A stretch of 64,000 nucleotides of DNA from assembly GCA_021234155.1 (NCBI GenBank), contig JAJEKV010000005.1:28511617-28575616 (forward strand), written 5' to 3'. Below, piece after piece: positions 1 to 12,899 of the stretch. The DNA is from Isoetes taiwanensis. Taxonomy: Eukaryota; Streptophyta; Lycopodiopsida; Isoetales; Isoetaceae. The notes below the pieces were generated by a model. It saw nothing but the letters and a program-made list of their open reading frames with translations. It was not told the origin of the DNA and searched no databases. The first letter of the stretch is position 1. Each line of letters starts with the position of its first letter. The position numbers and the translations under genes were made by a program.

Positions 1-1900
1 TTGTTGTGCTTCGTTCAGTTACGTATTGCTCAGTCCAAAAATAGAAAGTTTTGAAATTTTACAAACAACCAAAATAGAATATTTTGAGATGTTCCTAGAT
101 GCTCATGGGTAGGCACCTGGAGTCTAATGCAAGAATAGTAAATTAGTCTAGAAATATAAAGTCTTATTGAACATTAAAGCTCAAATAGGATGTTTTAGAT
201 AGTTAGAATGTTCTAGATGCTAATGAATACAAGCACCAGTTTAAAACTAGGAGTTTTAGAAAAATTGTAGGCTGAAAATGAATATTTTAGATAGTTCTAG
301 AATGTTCTAGATTCTTTCGTGGATAAGCACCTCGATAAAAAGTAGAAAGTTTTCTTGAAAAGAATGCAAAGGCAAAGTTTTGTATTTCTAGATGCTTATG
401 GGTAGGCAAGTAAAGTTTTTTGAAACATTACCAAGCTCAATCTAAATGTTAGAAATAGGATCGTGTAACCCCAAATGTTAAGAATCTTGCTACTCACCTG
501 CCCATACACCAGCCAACAAGTCTTTGTCGATCCTACGGTGCATGTTCTGTGTGTGCATGTTCTAGCACGTGTCATATTTCGGTGTTCTAGAGTTTATGAA
601 CATTCTCCCTTACATTTCCCTTACATTTTGTGAGATTCTATGATTTTTTAGGCTAAAATTGCTATTTTTAGGAGGACTCTAAGAGTTTATGAACATTTTC
701 CTTTAGATTTCCTTACATTTTATGAGATTCTCTTAAATTCCATTTCAAGCTTACTATTTTAGAGACTTTTCAAAGTAGCTATTCTTTAGGTTGAGGTGCT
801 TAAGAACTTAAATTCTCTTAATTTTCACAGTTCCATTAGATTCTCTCAGTTATCTTACATTTGTAGAGATTCCTTAGATTCTATGAAAATTCCCTTAAAT
901 TTTTTTTAGGTTCAATGAAGGTATATGAATTCTCTAAGATTATTTTACATTTCATTAGATTTATGAGATTCCCTAGGTTTTATAAGGTTCCATCAGTTTA
1001 TGAAAATTCCCCTACATTTCTATATTCCTCACAAAGTACTATTTTTATGGACTTTTCAACATTTATTATTCTTAGGGCTTCCTATTTTAAGGTGTCTCGT
1101 TCAATCTCTGACCATTAGGTTTACTATAGATTGTGATAGTTCAATGGTTATGATGCATCTGTTTGTCGAGGACAAAGCGAGGCCTCTAAAAATTAGTTAT
1201 ATTTAGTTATATCTGTTTGTTTGGGGATCTTCCACTCTATAGCAAAATTTTTTATATACTAAAGGATATTGAACCCACGACCTCATTATCCCACACCAAC
1301 CTCAACTCTGGCGAACACTTCCATTCTTCAATGTTTGGCACTCTTGTTAAGGTACATGAAACCCTAATGGTTATGTACAATTTTGAAGATTGTTCTAGAA
1401 TTTAGGGCATGCACATATATCACATGCATAGATGCAAAAAGAGTCTAGAGGCTATCCAGGATGAGGATGGCCATTTTTGGTTCTTGGCTAGACAGTTCTA
1501 GAAGCTCTAGAGTGTTCTAGGATATTCCAAATAATTGTGTTATGTTTTAGAAAATTCAGGAGCCACTCTAGAAAGTTCCTAGAACTTCTAGATGGTTCAA
1601 GGAATCCTTTAGAATGGTCTAGAACCTCCAAAAGGTTGGAATGGTCTACAACATTCTACCCGAGGTTCTAGAACATTCTAGAATAAAGGAATCTTGAAAC
1701 CTAAAATCTCATACAACATAGAGGAATCTATGCAAATCTAAAGAAATCTTCATGAGCATGAAACCCTAAGAGAATCTTGATAGAATCTAAAGGTATCTCC
1801 ACGAAATCTAAAAAGAACCCAAGGAATTCTCATAAGTTTTAGTCAAAATTTTGTATTAAAAGTGGGTTTGAACCAATAATTTCATCATCTAGAAACCCTT
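1..1900. repeat. AT-rich degenerate short-motif repeat region
   Basis: The stretch is dense in variants of TTCTAGA, AGATTCTATGA and ATTCCCTTA spaced every 15-30 bases. No reading frame longer than about 70 codons stands out and none has a recognisable domain. The same motif family, in the opposite orientation (AGAATCTAGGGGAATCTT-like), builds the array near 34.5-35.2 kb. I read this as old, diverged simple or satellite-like sequence, not coding. Confidence 0.6.
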
Positions 1901-4900
1901 AGCCAACTCTCCACACTTCCATTATTAAATATATGCTCTTTATTCATAATAGGAGTTACCAAAATGGAAATTTTTTAGAAATGTTAGGGCCATTATTAAA
2001 TAGCATTATTATTGATAGCATGCGATCCCGCGTCGTGTGTGACACATGCTCTAAATCAGGCGATGTGTCTGGGGATAACTGATCCTCCATTACATGACCT
2101 CTGAGTGTATGATCCCAGCATCTGCTTGATGGACTTGAACAACTCAACATAAGCGTGCTGGGAACTTGATCATCATGGCTGACTCTGGAGGGTATGGTAT
2201 TCATTAATGGCTCATTTGGCTGTCGACAAAGCACGTCCTCTTGGGGCTCCCGATCCATCTGTTTGTCTCAATTTGGAAATGATGTACAGTCGAGACAGTG
2301 CACGCACCTTTCATAGAGTGACGGGTACATCAATGGCGTTGCAGGCCCGTTTCAATGTATGCAACCTCTTGCTATATCCTAAAATATTTTTTTTGAACTT
2401 TGCATACCAAAAGTAAAATATATAGCAAAACAAAATGCATGGATCTTTATTTATTAAAGCAAATGATTAGGACTAATGCGAGGTGTATGGGCACTCTAGA
2501 TGTGCTAGTTATTAGTTCACGCATTACAACCTCAAGTCATAATAAAACTTTATGGAAAAACTAAGAAATCTGAGAGCGGAACCCTATTATTTGTGCTGAA
2601 TGTTGTACAAATGAATCCTTAGCACCATACCCGACCAAGCTCAACTGGATTCCACCAGAAACTAGCCGGTCCATATACACATGCAATTCCATCTTCGAGG
2701 GATCATTCAAGCATATGATACATAATAGGATGTGAAATGGGGTGACTCCATCATATCGCATTTTGTGAGGACAATCCATTTCGTTAGTTACACTTTTATA
2801 TTCTTCTGAGGTTCACATCGTCAAGAGAAAATTCCATCCAGAAGCGAGTTGGGCCCAGCTCTAGCTCAATTTCATTATTCTAGCTTATATGGAGGGTTTT
2901 TACGTATGCTCTTTCCTTTTCCTCCATTCTTGATTTATCTACGGTTTTTGAAGTTGTCTATCTGCTCACAGTGGAGGAAAGATGGTCTAAGTAAGTCTTG
3001 ACATTGCACATTTCTACACCTTCTAACCTCTAGATCATTTGAAATTTGTTGCGTTGGAAATTCATCTCGAGCTCTTTCAGATGTAGGTATGTAATTTGCA
3101 TATGTTTGAGTAATCTTTCCTTCGAAACATAATTTTCAGGCTACCGTCGAGGAGCCCAAAAATCTGAAGCTCGTGGTGCTATCCATACATTTTTATCATT
3201 ATCGGCGAATTAAAACTCGGAGTCTTAGCTGGAATTTTTGCTTTGGAAAGCCTCTCGAGAGATCTTTACAGAAGGTATGTGCTTTAGATAATGTTTGAAT
3301 AGTTCCATGGCAAAACCACATATTCACATCACCGCATCTCCACTTTTTTGGTTCATATAGGTTTCTCACCATGCCATTGAAAGCTCTCCAGGCTCTTGCC
3401 AAAGAGTATTTGATTTGTTGATGTTTGGCTAGGAGTTGGAGAAAAACATCAGTTATAGTTCGGTTTTAGGGTTTTCACCATTCTATTTCCCGGCGTTGTA
3501 TACTTTTCTTCATATCTATTGATCGTAGCTCCGTTTTGGTTAGGAGCAATGTATATCGTGGAATGCTTGTTCTATGATGATAATTCCAGCGGTATATAGT
3601 TTGCATGTATTTGTTTAAGATCGAGAAGAAATTTACCTTTGGTTTAAGCTGGTCGGAGGGTGTGATACCATCCAATCATCTTGGATTCAAGCATTTACCG
3701 CAGTGAGACCGGTGTCTCTATAAGGAGGAAGTCATTACTATTTTGTTTTAGACAAAGCGCACATCTATAGATTGGCGGAGAGCCTCACTAGAGGTTACAG
3801 CGATTTATGCATTTAGGAACTTTTGAGGATGTCGTAAGGTGCTTGAAGGGCCTGCACCTTCTTTACATTTGGGTATCCGCAGCGAAAGTTCAAACATTTA
3901 CATCTTTGGAGGCTTTTAATTTGGTGTCTATAAGGAGGAAACCATTGCTATTGTTATTCATCTCTCAAATATTGTCGTCTATAGATTGGTAAACGTTACG
4001 CACTAGATCGTAGCAGATGCATTTGGACACGCCCGGACAAATTGTCACAGGTGATAAACATCGCTGCTTCTTACGTGGAGGCTTTCAAGCGGTGATGCAC
4101 ATGTAAGAGGCCCGGATGTTGTGATCAAAATTCTTGGGAGACTTTTAGACAAAGCGTCTGTAGGATGATACTCTGATCATGGCAAGCCGGTGATAAATGG
4201 ATGAGCCACTTGCATCCACCCATCGATATGCATGTATTGTGATGATGGTGAGGCGATCCCTCTATAAGCCGCCCGGTTATGGCGGCCTTCTCTTAAGAAT
4301 TACATGATTATCCCCAATGACACATGACCACAAAGCGAGTGCACACTAAAGCCTTGGTGAAAGTCACCGTGCAACCAGCATAACTTTCGTCGGACATAGC
4401 GAAATACTCTAGCCTAGCGGCAAGCCACATCAATGCATACGACACCTTCGTCCGGCCGGTTAGGGACAACAAGAAGGTTTGAAGCAATGGCGGAGGCATA
4501 CATAAGCTCAAATTGCTTGTTTGAGATGCAAACCTTTACGCAAATTGCTCAAAGGCTGGCTTCGCGTGTTTCCAGCATGGAGACACGCCTACAACAACGA
4601 GGGAATGGCCTTCATCTAGTGCACTCAAGCGAGGAAGGACAAAACAAAGTCTTGACTCGCCCCTTAGACCAACGCCATGATGCCATGACAAGGACAAACA
4701 ATGTCGGCGAGGAGACAATGGCAATATCTCTCTCATGATTAGAATTTGGGGAGGCCCGCTACCATGATCTGAAGAGTCAAGTAGCCTTTAGCGGAAAGCC
4801 GGTCCTGGTGAGCCCTTCAAAGTAGGGTCAAGACCGCGACAAAATTAGCTCATCTGCGGTGAACCTTATGCTCCATAAACTAGAATAGCTCCACTGACTA

Positions 4901-7900
4901 GAATGAAACTCCCGCATTCGGATGTCCGAAGGTCTGCGGTTTGCGAATCCGATTATCAACAAGGTAGGCCCTCCATCACGAGCTCGCAGGCAAGCTGGCG
5001 GTCATGCATGTGAATCGACAAGAAACGCTAAAATCCAACTAGGACCTAAAGCTCCTGGCTTTGGGAAAGAGACTAATGCCCGCACGGCAGTTCCGTGCCA
5101 AAATTACGCGATGTAATCAACTGGCGAGGTCCACCTATTGCTGCAGCCAAACCGCTCAGGTGATTACCATCACCATGCCAATATAGGCCACAACCCATGC
5201 CCCATCGACCAAAACCGCGTCATGCCGTGGCATTGACACGATCCGGGCTCAAAGATGGGGCGAGACCACAATGCACCACAATGTAGGTGGTATGTGACTG
5301 ACCGGAGCTGAGGGGCGACCTCATTCGGAGCTCCGGGCCAGTCCCTCGCTTCGAATAAGCGTTCCATCGGTACACATTATTAGGCGAGATGCCATGGTGT
5401 CTAACATCGGATAACGGATAGTCACATCCATGGTCAAGGCGAACAAGTTAGGCGACCATCCACCGTACCAAGGTAAAGCTGATTGAAGGGCCCTATATGT
5501 CAATAGGATCGACCCCAACACCACAAAGAGACCACATTACGCGAGTTGGCCAAAGTTAAATGCCGCAAACATGGAATTGCGGGGGATTGATTCAGGGCAA
5601 GATGCAAATCTTGGTGGCCTTAAATGCTGCTCGCGAACCCTCAAACCCTCTAGTAACTCCTTACCATTACCCTCTCAACCGCTTTTAGCACATCCGCGGT
5701 ACCACTCGGTTGTCTCACCTTTCTTTGCTTGCCGTCTCATCTTTGCTTCCAATTCTACCACCCATCCCCCTCTGCTGCTACCATTAAATCTGCCCATTTT
5801 GCATTCCACCAATAAATAGGGTGTGCCTCTGCATGGTCTCCTAAATTCTGGGGGCTTCCCATGGCGAGGAAGAGATAGCCTCAACCTTCGGTTGCTATAG
5901 ACATGGATCTCATCTTCCTTATGGAAACATGGGGCTTTTTATAGGACCCACCGCAGGGCTATCAATTTGCGGGATACCCACGATGCTATCAGTCTTCAAT
6001 GGCCCAGGCCCGAGCGAGGAATAAGAGTTGCACGCTACTACGAACACCACACAGCGCGGTCCGATCTCCTTGTTCAAAGGCGGTCCCGAGACCACAACCC
6101 GGTACCTATAGGTGCAGTATAAAAATTGCGGTGTATTGCGGTATCTGGCGGAAAAAGCCCGCAGGCATCGTGTGTCGAGGTCATATCTTTATGGTAAGCG
6201 GTTGCTTTGCTCTAATGCTGACACGGCAATTTGCAATGGGTAGCACGGTGGCCCGTCCTCGCAAAGAAGAAGAAACCAAAGTGATGTAGTGTGTAGTGGG
6301 CTATGTTGCGGTGCGAGGAAACCGCGATATATGCCCAATATAGACGTCAAAGAAACGCACTTCAGTTAAGGAGGAATAGATAATAGGATGGAAGAGGTCG
6401 AAGATCGGACACCCACCACTTACAACTAGCAAGTTAGGCCGAACCCATGGTTGAGGTTCAGCCCTTGAAACCTCGTAGTTAAAGGAAGTCAGTTGGACCG
6501 GTTGAAATGAGTAGGAAACCTCGTGGCTGAAATAATGGTTACCTCGATTCAGCATGGCCAGTGTTGGATTAAGAGCGATTCGGAAGGGCGTTAGCTTCTT
6601 ATTGTGGCTGAAAATTTTTCCAAGGAACCCCGATGCGACAACTTCATGCTTCAAGTACAATTGGGTTATGGACGTACAAGGCCCATGCGGATCAATAGAT
6701 GACCCTAGCGGTTTTGTAGTACCACGTTAGAACAGCGGACATTACCCGGTTGATTGACATGCTTAAATTTGCTACTACTTTGGGAGGCCGGAACCTCGGT
6801 ATTCTGGTTATACCCTTTCAAGCGTAATCAATGGTTTGATCGGTGCAGAACACAAACCTTGGCTCCCGAGATTCTGAGGATCACCGCTCACATACCGCGG
6901 TCGGATAGTACAGCATCTTCCTTAAGCTAAGAAGCCCGGATATATCGCCCAATTGCATCAAAGGGAAATGTTCACCTCTTGGGTATCATCCGGAACCGCC
7001 ACGGTGGAAGGGTTCGGAAAACCCGATTACAAAGTACAGCACCGCAGACATCGCCCAGAATTGGAGCAATGCTGCAATTTATATCGACCCTCGGTGTATT
7101 ATAAAGCATTACCCACAAGAACACGGACTTTGGATGGTATCGCGAAGGCCGGTGCTTCAAGAAGTGAAATTGCGTCAAGTAGCAATACCAATCTTGTTGC
7201 CTTGTTCGCATCAAAGGCGTTGGGGAAGCTTTCCACTTAGCGGTGGACCAATGATTTTAAATGTAAGAAGGCCTGGACTATCCAAGGCCGATTCTGGGAG
7301 GACAGTCGATCATATCGGTTAAATTGAACTGCAAAGCTGCGGTATTAGCAATTATTGGCTGAAGTCGCGGGCCCTCACCCGAGTTAGGACCGGCGCTCAA
7401 CCATTTGACCATCGTCGTATTTACCACAGACGGTAGACGGCTGACCTATATTGTTGCTTCATGAATTTTAGGCCTTTTGACGTGTGCCTTAGGAAGAAGC
7501 TATGGACAAGATTGCGTAATACATGCCGCGATTTTATTAGCGTTCTTATTCTTTATGATTTTTCGTCGAAACCGAGGTGGGGTTTTTAATGAGTAATAAG
7601 TTAGCTAAACCGGCTTCATTTGGGTCCATAGGTCGGTTGGTCTCAGGTGGACGATAAAATCATTCTATTCTATTATTAAACATTCGTAAAATGATTTCAC
7701 ATATATAGAGGTGATGCGGATGGGGATCGAGTGTTTCGCGTCTTATCCGGTTGTTCGCGTCTTTTTATTGGCGTAGCGATTAATCCATTCTCTCTAACTA
7801 TCCATTCTTGTTCTCTTTTGTTACGATGGGGAATTTTCGTGTGAGGAGTCCGCAGTGATGACACAATGGGGGACGCTCTCGGAATCCCCATCTCACTTAG

Positions 7901-8900
7901 GGCGAAGGCGGCACGCAACCTGCGACTTATCACCGACGTAGCGGGGATATCTAATCACCCAAGTGAGCAAATTAGGAAACGTACTTGAAAAGAGTCGATT
8001 TGTTCCTGCACGTAACTTCGTGGACTGAAGTTGAAATGCGCTAATGTCGTGGATCGGCATGCCGCGATGAATACATGCCGGGCCTATACCTGGCGTCTTT
8101 CACATCGCGAGGTGATTTCCACGAAGCATCCAAGACCCATTATTTTTGGTGTTAATGCTTAGCTACTTCGTGGCCTACTCACCATGATGCGTGATAGATC
8201 TTATAAATTTGTGGTAGGGTCATTGGCTGAGGCGAAATTAAGTAACAAGGTAGTCATAGGAAAACTTTTAGCGTCTGAGTACGTCTCTTGTTCAGAGTTA
8301 AGAATGCGATTTTAGATTCCTTAGTTTTGAGAAGGATGTGAAGTGCGCGAATGGTGTAACAACACCTCCGATCATATCAAAATGCATGTTGTAAGTTTTT
8401 CCTGTGAACTTACTTCGGTATATTGAAAACTACGGAATCTATCACATGTTGTGAGCTATAAAGCTAAGGGAGGACTTCATGACTTTGCAAGTTTGATGTC
8501 AATTATGGACAACAACTTTGGAGTTATGGAAAAGCCTTGAGGTGCTAGACATCTCATATGAGAGGTGTTATATGATCATCAAGTGGTTGGAGTTTTTTAC
8601 ATCAATATTTGTCGCATTTTTCAAAACTCTACGTCAATGATAGCATTAGAGGATGGTCCTGACTAGAGTGGACCATGGGCCAGTGTGGACCATGCAAAAA
8701 TGTATTAAGTTCTGTATAGTGGATCAACACATAAAATTATTATTACTATCTCAACTATTGGATGAAATGGATCAAAAATTTGGGTTCCGTCTGATCATCC
8801 AATCTTGATCCACAATAGGGGCTTCCCATTATTCTTATTTTTAGATAAATACATTCGGCGCTATCAAGGTCAAATTTTATTCGATTTATTTTCACAAAAT
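1901..8900. other. No recognisable gene; degenerate intergenic sequence
   Basis: About 7 kb of mixed composition; 3-8 kb is richer in CG dinucleotides than its surroundings. Short open frames exist on both strands (for example 4433-4738 +, 6301-6660 -, 6953-7240 +), but none shows a domain, a plausible start context or continuation through introns. The most likely content is very old retroelement sequence. The only internal structure I could define is the tandem duplication near 3.7-4.0 kb. Confidence 0.5.
3707..3992. repeat. Diverged tandem duplication, period about 213 bp
   Basis: A block starting GGTGTCTCTATAAGGAGGAA and ending CTATAGATTGG recurs about 213 bases downstream as GGTGTCTATAAGGAGGAA ... 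CTATAGATTGG. The copies differ by many substitutions and small indels, so the duplication is old. No coding role is visible. Confidence 0.5.
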
Positions 8901-11900
8901 TTTCTGTGATACCTTACACCAAAAATCATTTATTATTAAATGAATAAATTATTTTATTTTACAGCTCCTTGCCTATTCTAGCTGGTCCCACCATTGGTTC
9001 ACCCCAAGGACGTAACTTATAATATTTAAATATTGAAGGTATTTAATTAATGAACATGATAACTCTACTTTCATGGTGGCATGGGATCATTTTACCCTGA
9101 ATTGGGGGATCCTAGAGTTATGATGATCTCACGGGGCGGAATCCCACCTTACTCTGCCGATTCTTGCACAAAAGCTAAAGCCCACCTCCGGGAAAATCAA
9201 AGCTTTTGCGGTTCATTTTTCTCCATCCGAATTGGATGGGATAACTTCTTACGCTAGTGGAATGGGGTACGGAAGCGTTAGGTAGGAATGAGAGGAATAC
9301 ATGGCGGATGCATTTGCTATCGAGATCAACGTGGGGCCAAAAATTGGCACAAGCTATCACGATCAACCATTAGCTGCTTGCCCGATTAGCAGAGGATCAC
9401 GGAGGAGGGATCTGTTGACCTCACGGGATCGGTGGAGGGATCCCCATGTGGAGATCCTCAGGAGAATTTGAATCCCAATCAATAAAGATTATCTCATGCC
9501 CTTTCATGAGGTCACAGAGAACCCTCCCAAGATAGTAATGGGCATTTGCTAAAAAGATCAAAAGTTATAAGATGCTTAGATAAAGGTCCACATAAGATGC
9601 ATGTGTAATAGATGAAAACTAGCTTCATGTGTGAGAGAGAATCTTTAATCATTGAAAGAGCCAGCTTCATAGATGGCGGGATCATGTGAGAATATTAATT
9701 GTCATAGATGAAAGAGCCAGCTTTATAGATGCCGGATTATGTAAGGAATATTAATCGTGGAATCACAACTACTTATATTGTGGAATATCAATAGTCGAAG
9801 GAAAATGAAGAGCTTGGTAAATGGAAATATCAAAATTGGTTGATGGATGGGTCCATAGAATCTTTGAACCTTGGAATATCACACTAACTTTGGACATTTG
9901 GAATATTGATAAGGAAGGCTAGTGGAATGCTTTATTAAGATAAGATTTATATCCAGATACAGAGAACTTACGGCCTACACATTATTGTTTCACAAGTTTT
10001 TGAAAGAAATTGCAATGCCTATTGCTTCATGGCCTAGAAGACTACACATTAGAAATCTCAAAAAACAGAGAAGAAGAAAAAATCAACAACAAATCTAGGA
10101 TCGATGCGTTTTGAATAGGACCTTTGTTGTATCACAAATTGGCATACTTTTGGAGGATATGGGTCATCATTGTCCATAAGCTAGGCTTCCTTGTGGAAGT
10201 TAAAATAGCATCCTTGTGGAAGTTAAAATAGCATCTATCTATTTATGGAAGTTAAATAACATCTATCTATCTATGGAATAAATAACATCTATCTGTCTAT
10301 CAAATGTGACCAAGTTGGCTGATTTTGGGGCCCTTAAACAAGAGATGTGTAAGTATAACTGCCATCAAGGAAAGAAGCAAGCAATGGTATGAAAATAACT
10401 GCCATCTAAAAGAATCACATATTGCATGCATGCAAACTGCACCGTTAAAAATGCACTGATTTCAAACATCACAATGAATTTCACGAGGATCAGGAGCCAT
10501 GAACACTGAAAACTGTTTTCCTTTTCCATCTTACCTGTCCAAAAGAAAAAGGAAAAAACACCTGCCTTGGTTGCATAAGTACAAATATCCCTATTCAAAC
10601 GAACCACGAGAACAAGGACGGCTATGCTTGGTAATGGCGTAATAACCACCTTTCAGACACTGCTCTTCCCAGTCCAGCATTTATGTTTCATTTTTAAAAA
10701 ATGAGATTGTAGCCTTGACCTGTTCAAGTGGATGAATCATCAAGATCAAGCTAGCTTTTGTTGGAGTGGTCTTTACTTTTTACCAGAAACAACATTGATC
10801 TTTGGACAATTGAAAAATCTTACTTCATTTTCTGCTGATATGCCTGCCAATTTGTACAAGTTGAAGTTTAAATTTTACGCTAGATTCTTCAAAATCAGTC
10901 CTGTTATTGGTGCGCATCCTTGGAAGTAGAACCTCCACAAAAGCGTCTTTAATTACTCCATGCTGGCTCCGGTGAATTTAAACTCAGATAAAGAGAGAAC
11001 CACAAAAGCTCTTCTAATTCCGACCATTTTGCTCAGCTCATTTCTTGAATCATCTCAGTAATGGACTCCTTGAATCTGTATATATGGATCAAGGAATGCT
11101 TCATCAAAAGCAAAACTGTCTGCAGCAGCCACTAAGATAATCCATACGGAAGCGAGGAGTTTAAGACTTTCCCTATTTCTCATTCTTCTTACTGCACGAT
11201 CTCTGTTTGGAATATTTTTCCTTATCAGGCTCAAGATCATCCACCAAACCATAGACTTTCCCAAATTGGAATTTGAGTGAGAAGAAGATTCCCTGTCAGG
11301 CATCATGTAAGCCTGGATTTCTTCAGAATGATCGCTGCAAACGATTGTATCGAGCCAATTCGATCGGCAACTGGACATTGAAGAAAATCCTGATCAAATT
11401 TTGGACTCTGTTTCTCTGTAATAATTCTCAGAATTTCGTTCACCTTTTCAAACTGATAATCGACAGCATCAGCATGAGATTTAGCAAACTGAATTTGCAA
11501 GCTTTTTGAACACTTCCGGAATAGAGGATTTCCAAAATTACTAGCCTTAGCTTGGCGAGGGCCGAGGAGCTGAGCGAGCTGGGAAGGGAAGAAGCTCCGT
11601 TTGGGAGGCAGAAACAGGGGATTTTGACAGAAATCCAAGCAAAAACCAAGCAAATCGTGTCGTTGGAAGGAGCTGATTCATGGCAAAAGATTGAGAAACT
11701 GCAAAAATTAATTCAATCAGGAAGCTGTCTGCACGAGATCTTGGGGTTGAAAATGATCCAGAAAAGGCAGGCGAAATAGTGCAAATTTTTCTGGGAACAA
11801 AGCCAGAATGGCGGGGGCCAAATAAGGACAGTGCCTTATTTAGACTGAGACGCAAGACCCCGCCAAATAGGGGAGTAGCCAAGGGTTTTATGCCGCTGGC

Positions 11901-12188
11901 GCCCGCTGGCTAGATGTTTCACGTATGGGCCATTATTTTAAATATTTATTTATATTTATTATTAATCACCCCATCTTAATGGCCCTGGGGCCATTTTTAA
12001 ACCATTGCCATCCCCACCCCTCTATCTACACGTAGCGGGTTTTGCCTGGGATTTCTTTCAAATGGTTTGGTGCCCTCGGCGTAGGAATGTCGCTCCTCAG
12101 TCTATTTCCCTTCCCCTTGCCTATATCTGTCTGTGCGATTCGTATCATCCGTTGCTTCTCCGTAAAGTGGCCTCTTATTCATTCCTAC
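8901..12188. other. No firmly recognised gene; a few short tandem repeats
   Basis: Mostly AT-rich sequence. Around 9648-9760 a block of about 57 bases beginning ATGAAAGAGCCAGCTT is present twice. Around 10190-10310 a unit of about 27 bases (TGGAAGTTAAAATAGCATC with later TATC-rich variants) is repeated four to five times. One minus-strand reading frame near 11.05-11.65 kb is listed separately as a possible coding fragment. Nothing else could be supported. Confidence 0.5.
11055..11653 (-). pseudogene. Possible coding fragment, unidentified
   Basis: Reading the minus strand, an open frame of 116 codons (11653 to 11303) has a protein-like composition, with a segment reading DAVDYQFEKVNEILRIITEK and then a charged/aliphatic alternation typical of a helical protein. 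The reading seems to continue downstream in another frame (11378 to 11055), which would imply one or more frameshifts. I do not recognise the family and cannot exclude a chance frame. No convincing splice sites or initiator context were found, and neighbours give no functional hint. Confidence 0.2.
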
Positions 12189-12363
12189 AATGATCTTTAC
12201 CTGCATTCAGTTTTCCTAGCTCCCTGTGTCCATGCCCCATCCTCACCCAATGATCTTTACACGCATTCAGTTTTTCCTAGCACCTGTCCATGCCCCCACC
12301 CCGTCAGATCTTTACACGCATTGAGTTTTCCTAGCACCCCTGTCCATTGCCCCATCCTCTGAC
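12189..12363. repeat. Three-copy tandem repeat, unit 55-60 bp
   Basis: The unit beginning ATGATCTTTAC(A/C)(T/C)GCATTCAG and continuing with TTTTCCTAGC and a C-rich tail (CCATGCCCCATCC) occurs three times at about 12190, 12250 and 12305. The third copy is shortened by about five bases. It is non-coding as far as can be seen. Confidence 0.75.
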
Positions 12364-12749
12364 CAACTTACTGCAGCATGTATTGCATCTGGGGATAGTC
12401 CATTATCCGGGCACACGCTTATAAAACTTCAATTGCATCTAAACGTATTCAACTTTCCTAACCGCAACCCTGCCCATCCCACCAACTAGAATGTACATTA
12501 ACATCTGTTGGTCCAGTGGCACTTCCACAATCAATATTGAAAGGCATATATGCCAGAAAAATAGCATCCTTAAATCTTGTGAAGATAAGTTGTACTTCTT
12601 TAAATTAGATATTCTAGTTCACACCTATATCAGTTAAATGCATAATCATTTTGCTCTCGCCTCAATCTACTTTGCTTAAATGTCTATATTATATATGTAG
12701 ATGATTGATTATAATGTTCATGCATCTAGAGAATCTCATTAATATTACT

Positions 12750-12828
12750 CTTCAAATCTAGATGGGATTTTTCACCTTGAATCTTATAAATTATAAGATT
12801 CAAGGTGAAAAATCCATCTAAATTGAAG
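12750..12828. repeat. Long near-perfect hairpin, arms about 38-40 bp
   Basis: The left arm (12750-12789, CTTCAAATCTAGATGGGATT...) and right arm (12791-12828, ending CCATCTAAATTGAAG) are reverse complements apart from two or three differences, with almost no loop (centre AAATT). Such an uninterrupted palindrome could be a foldback element, a remnant of a terminal inverted repeat pair, or a microRNA-type stem. It lies about 100 bases upstream of the decayed hAT transposase. Confidence 0.85.
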
Positions 12829-12899
12829 CGATCCTAACAAGTGGAGAATTGATAAAGAAGATCATGGAAGCAGCCTTGGCCGGTACATCATGAAGAGAA

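Noticed and set aside
6301-6660. Minus-strand 119-codon frame as a gene
   Set aside because: No domain, no start context and no continuing exons; its composition is like other chance frames in this CG-richer stretch.
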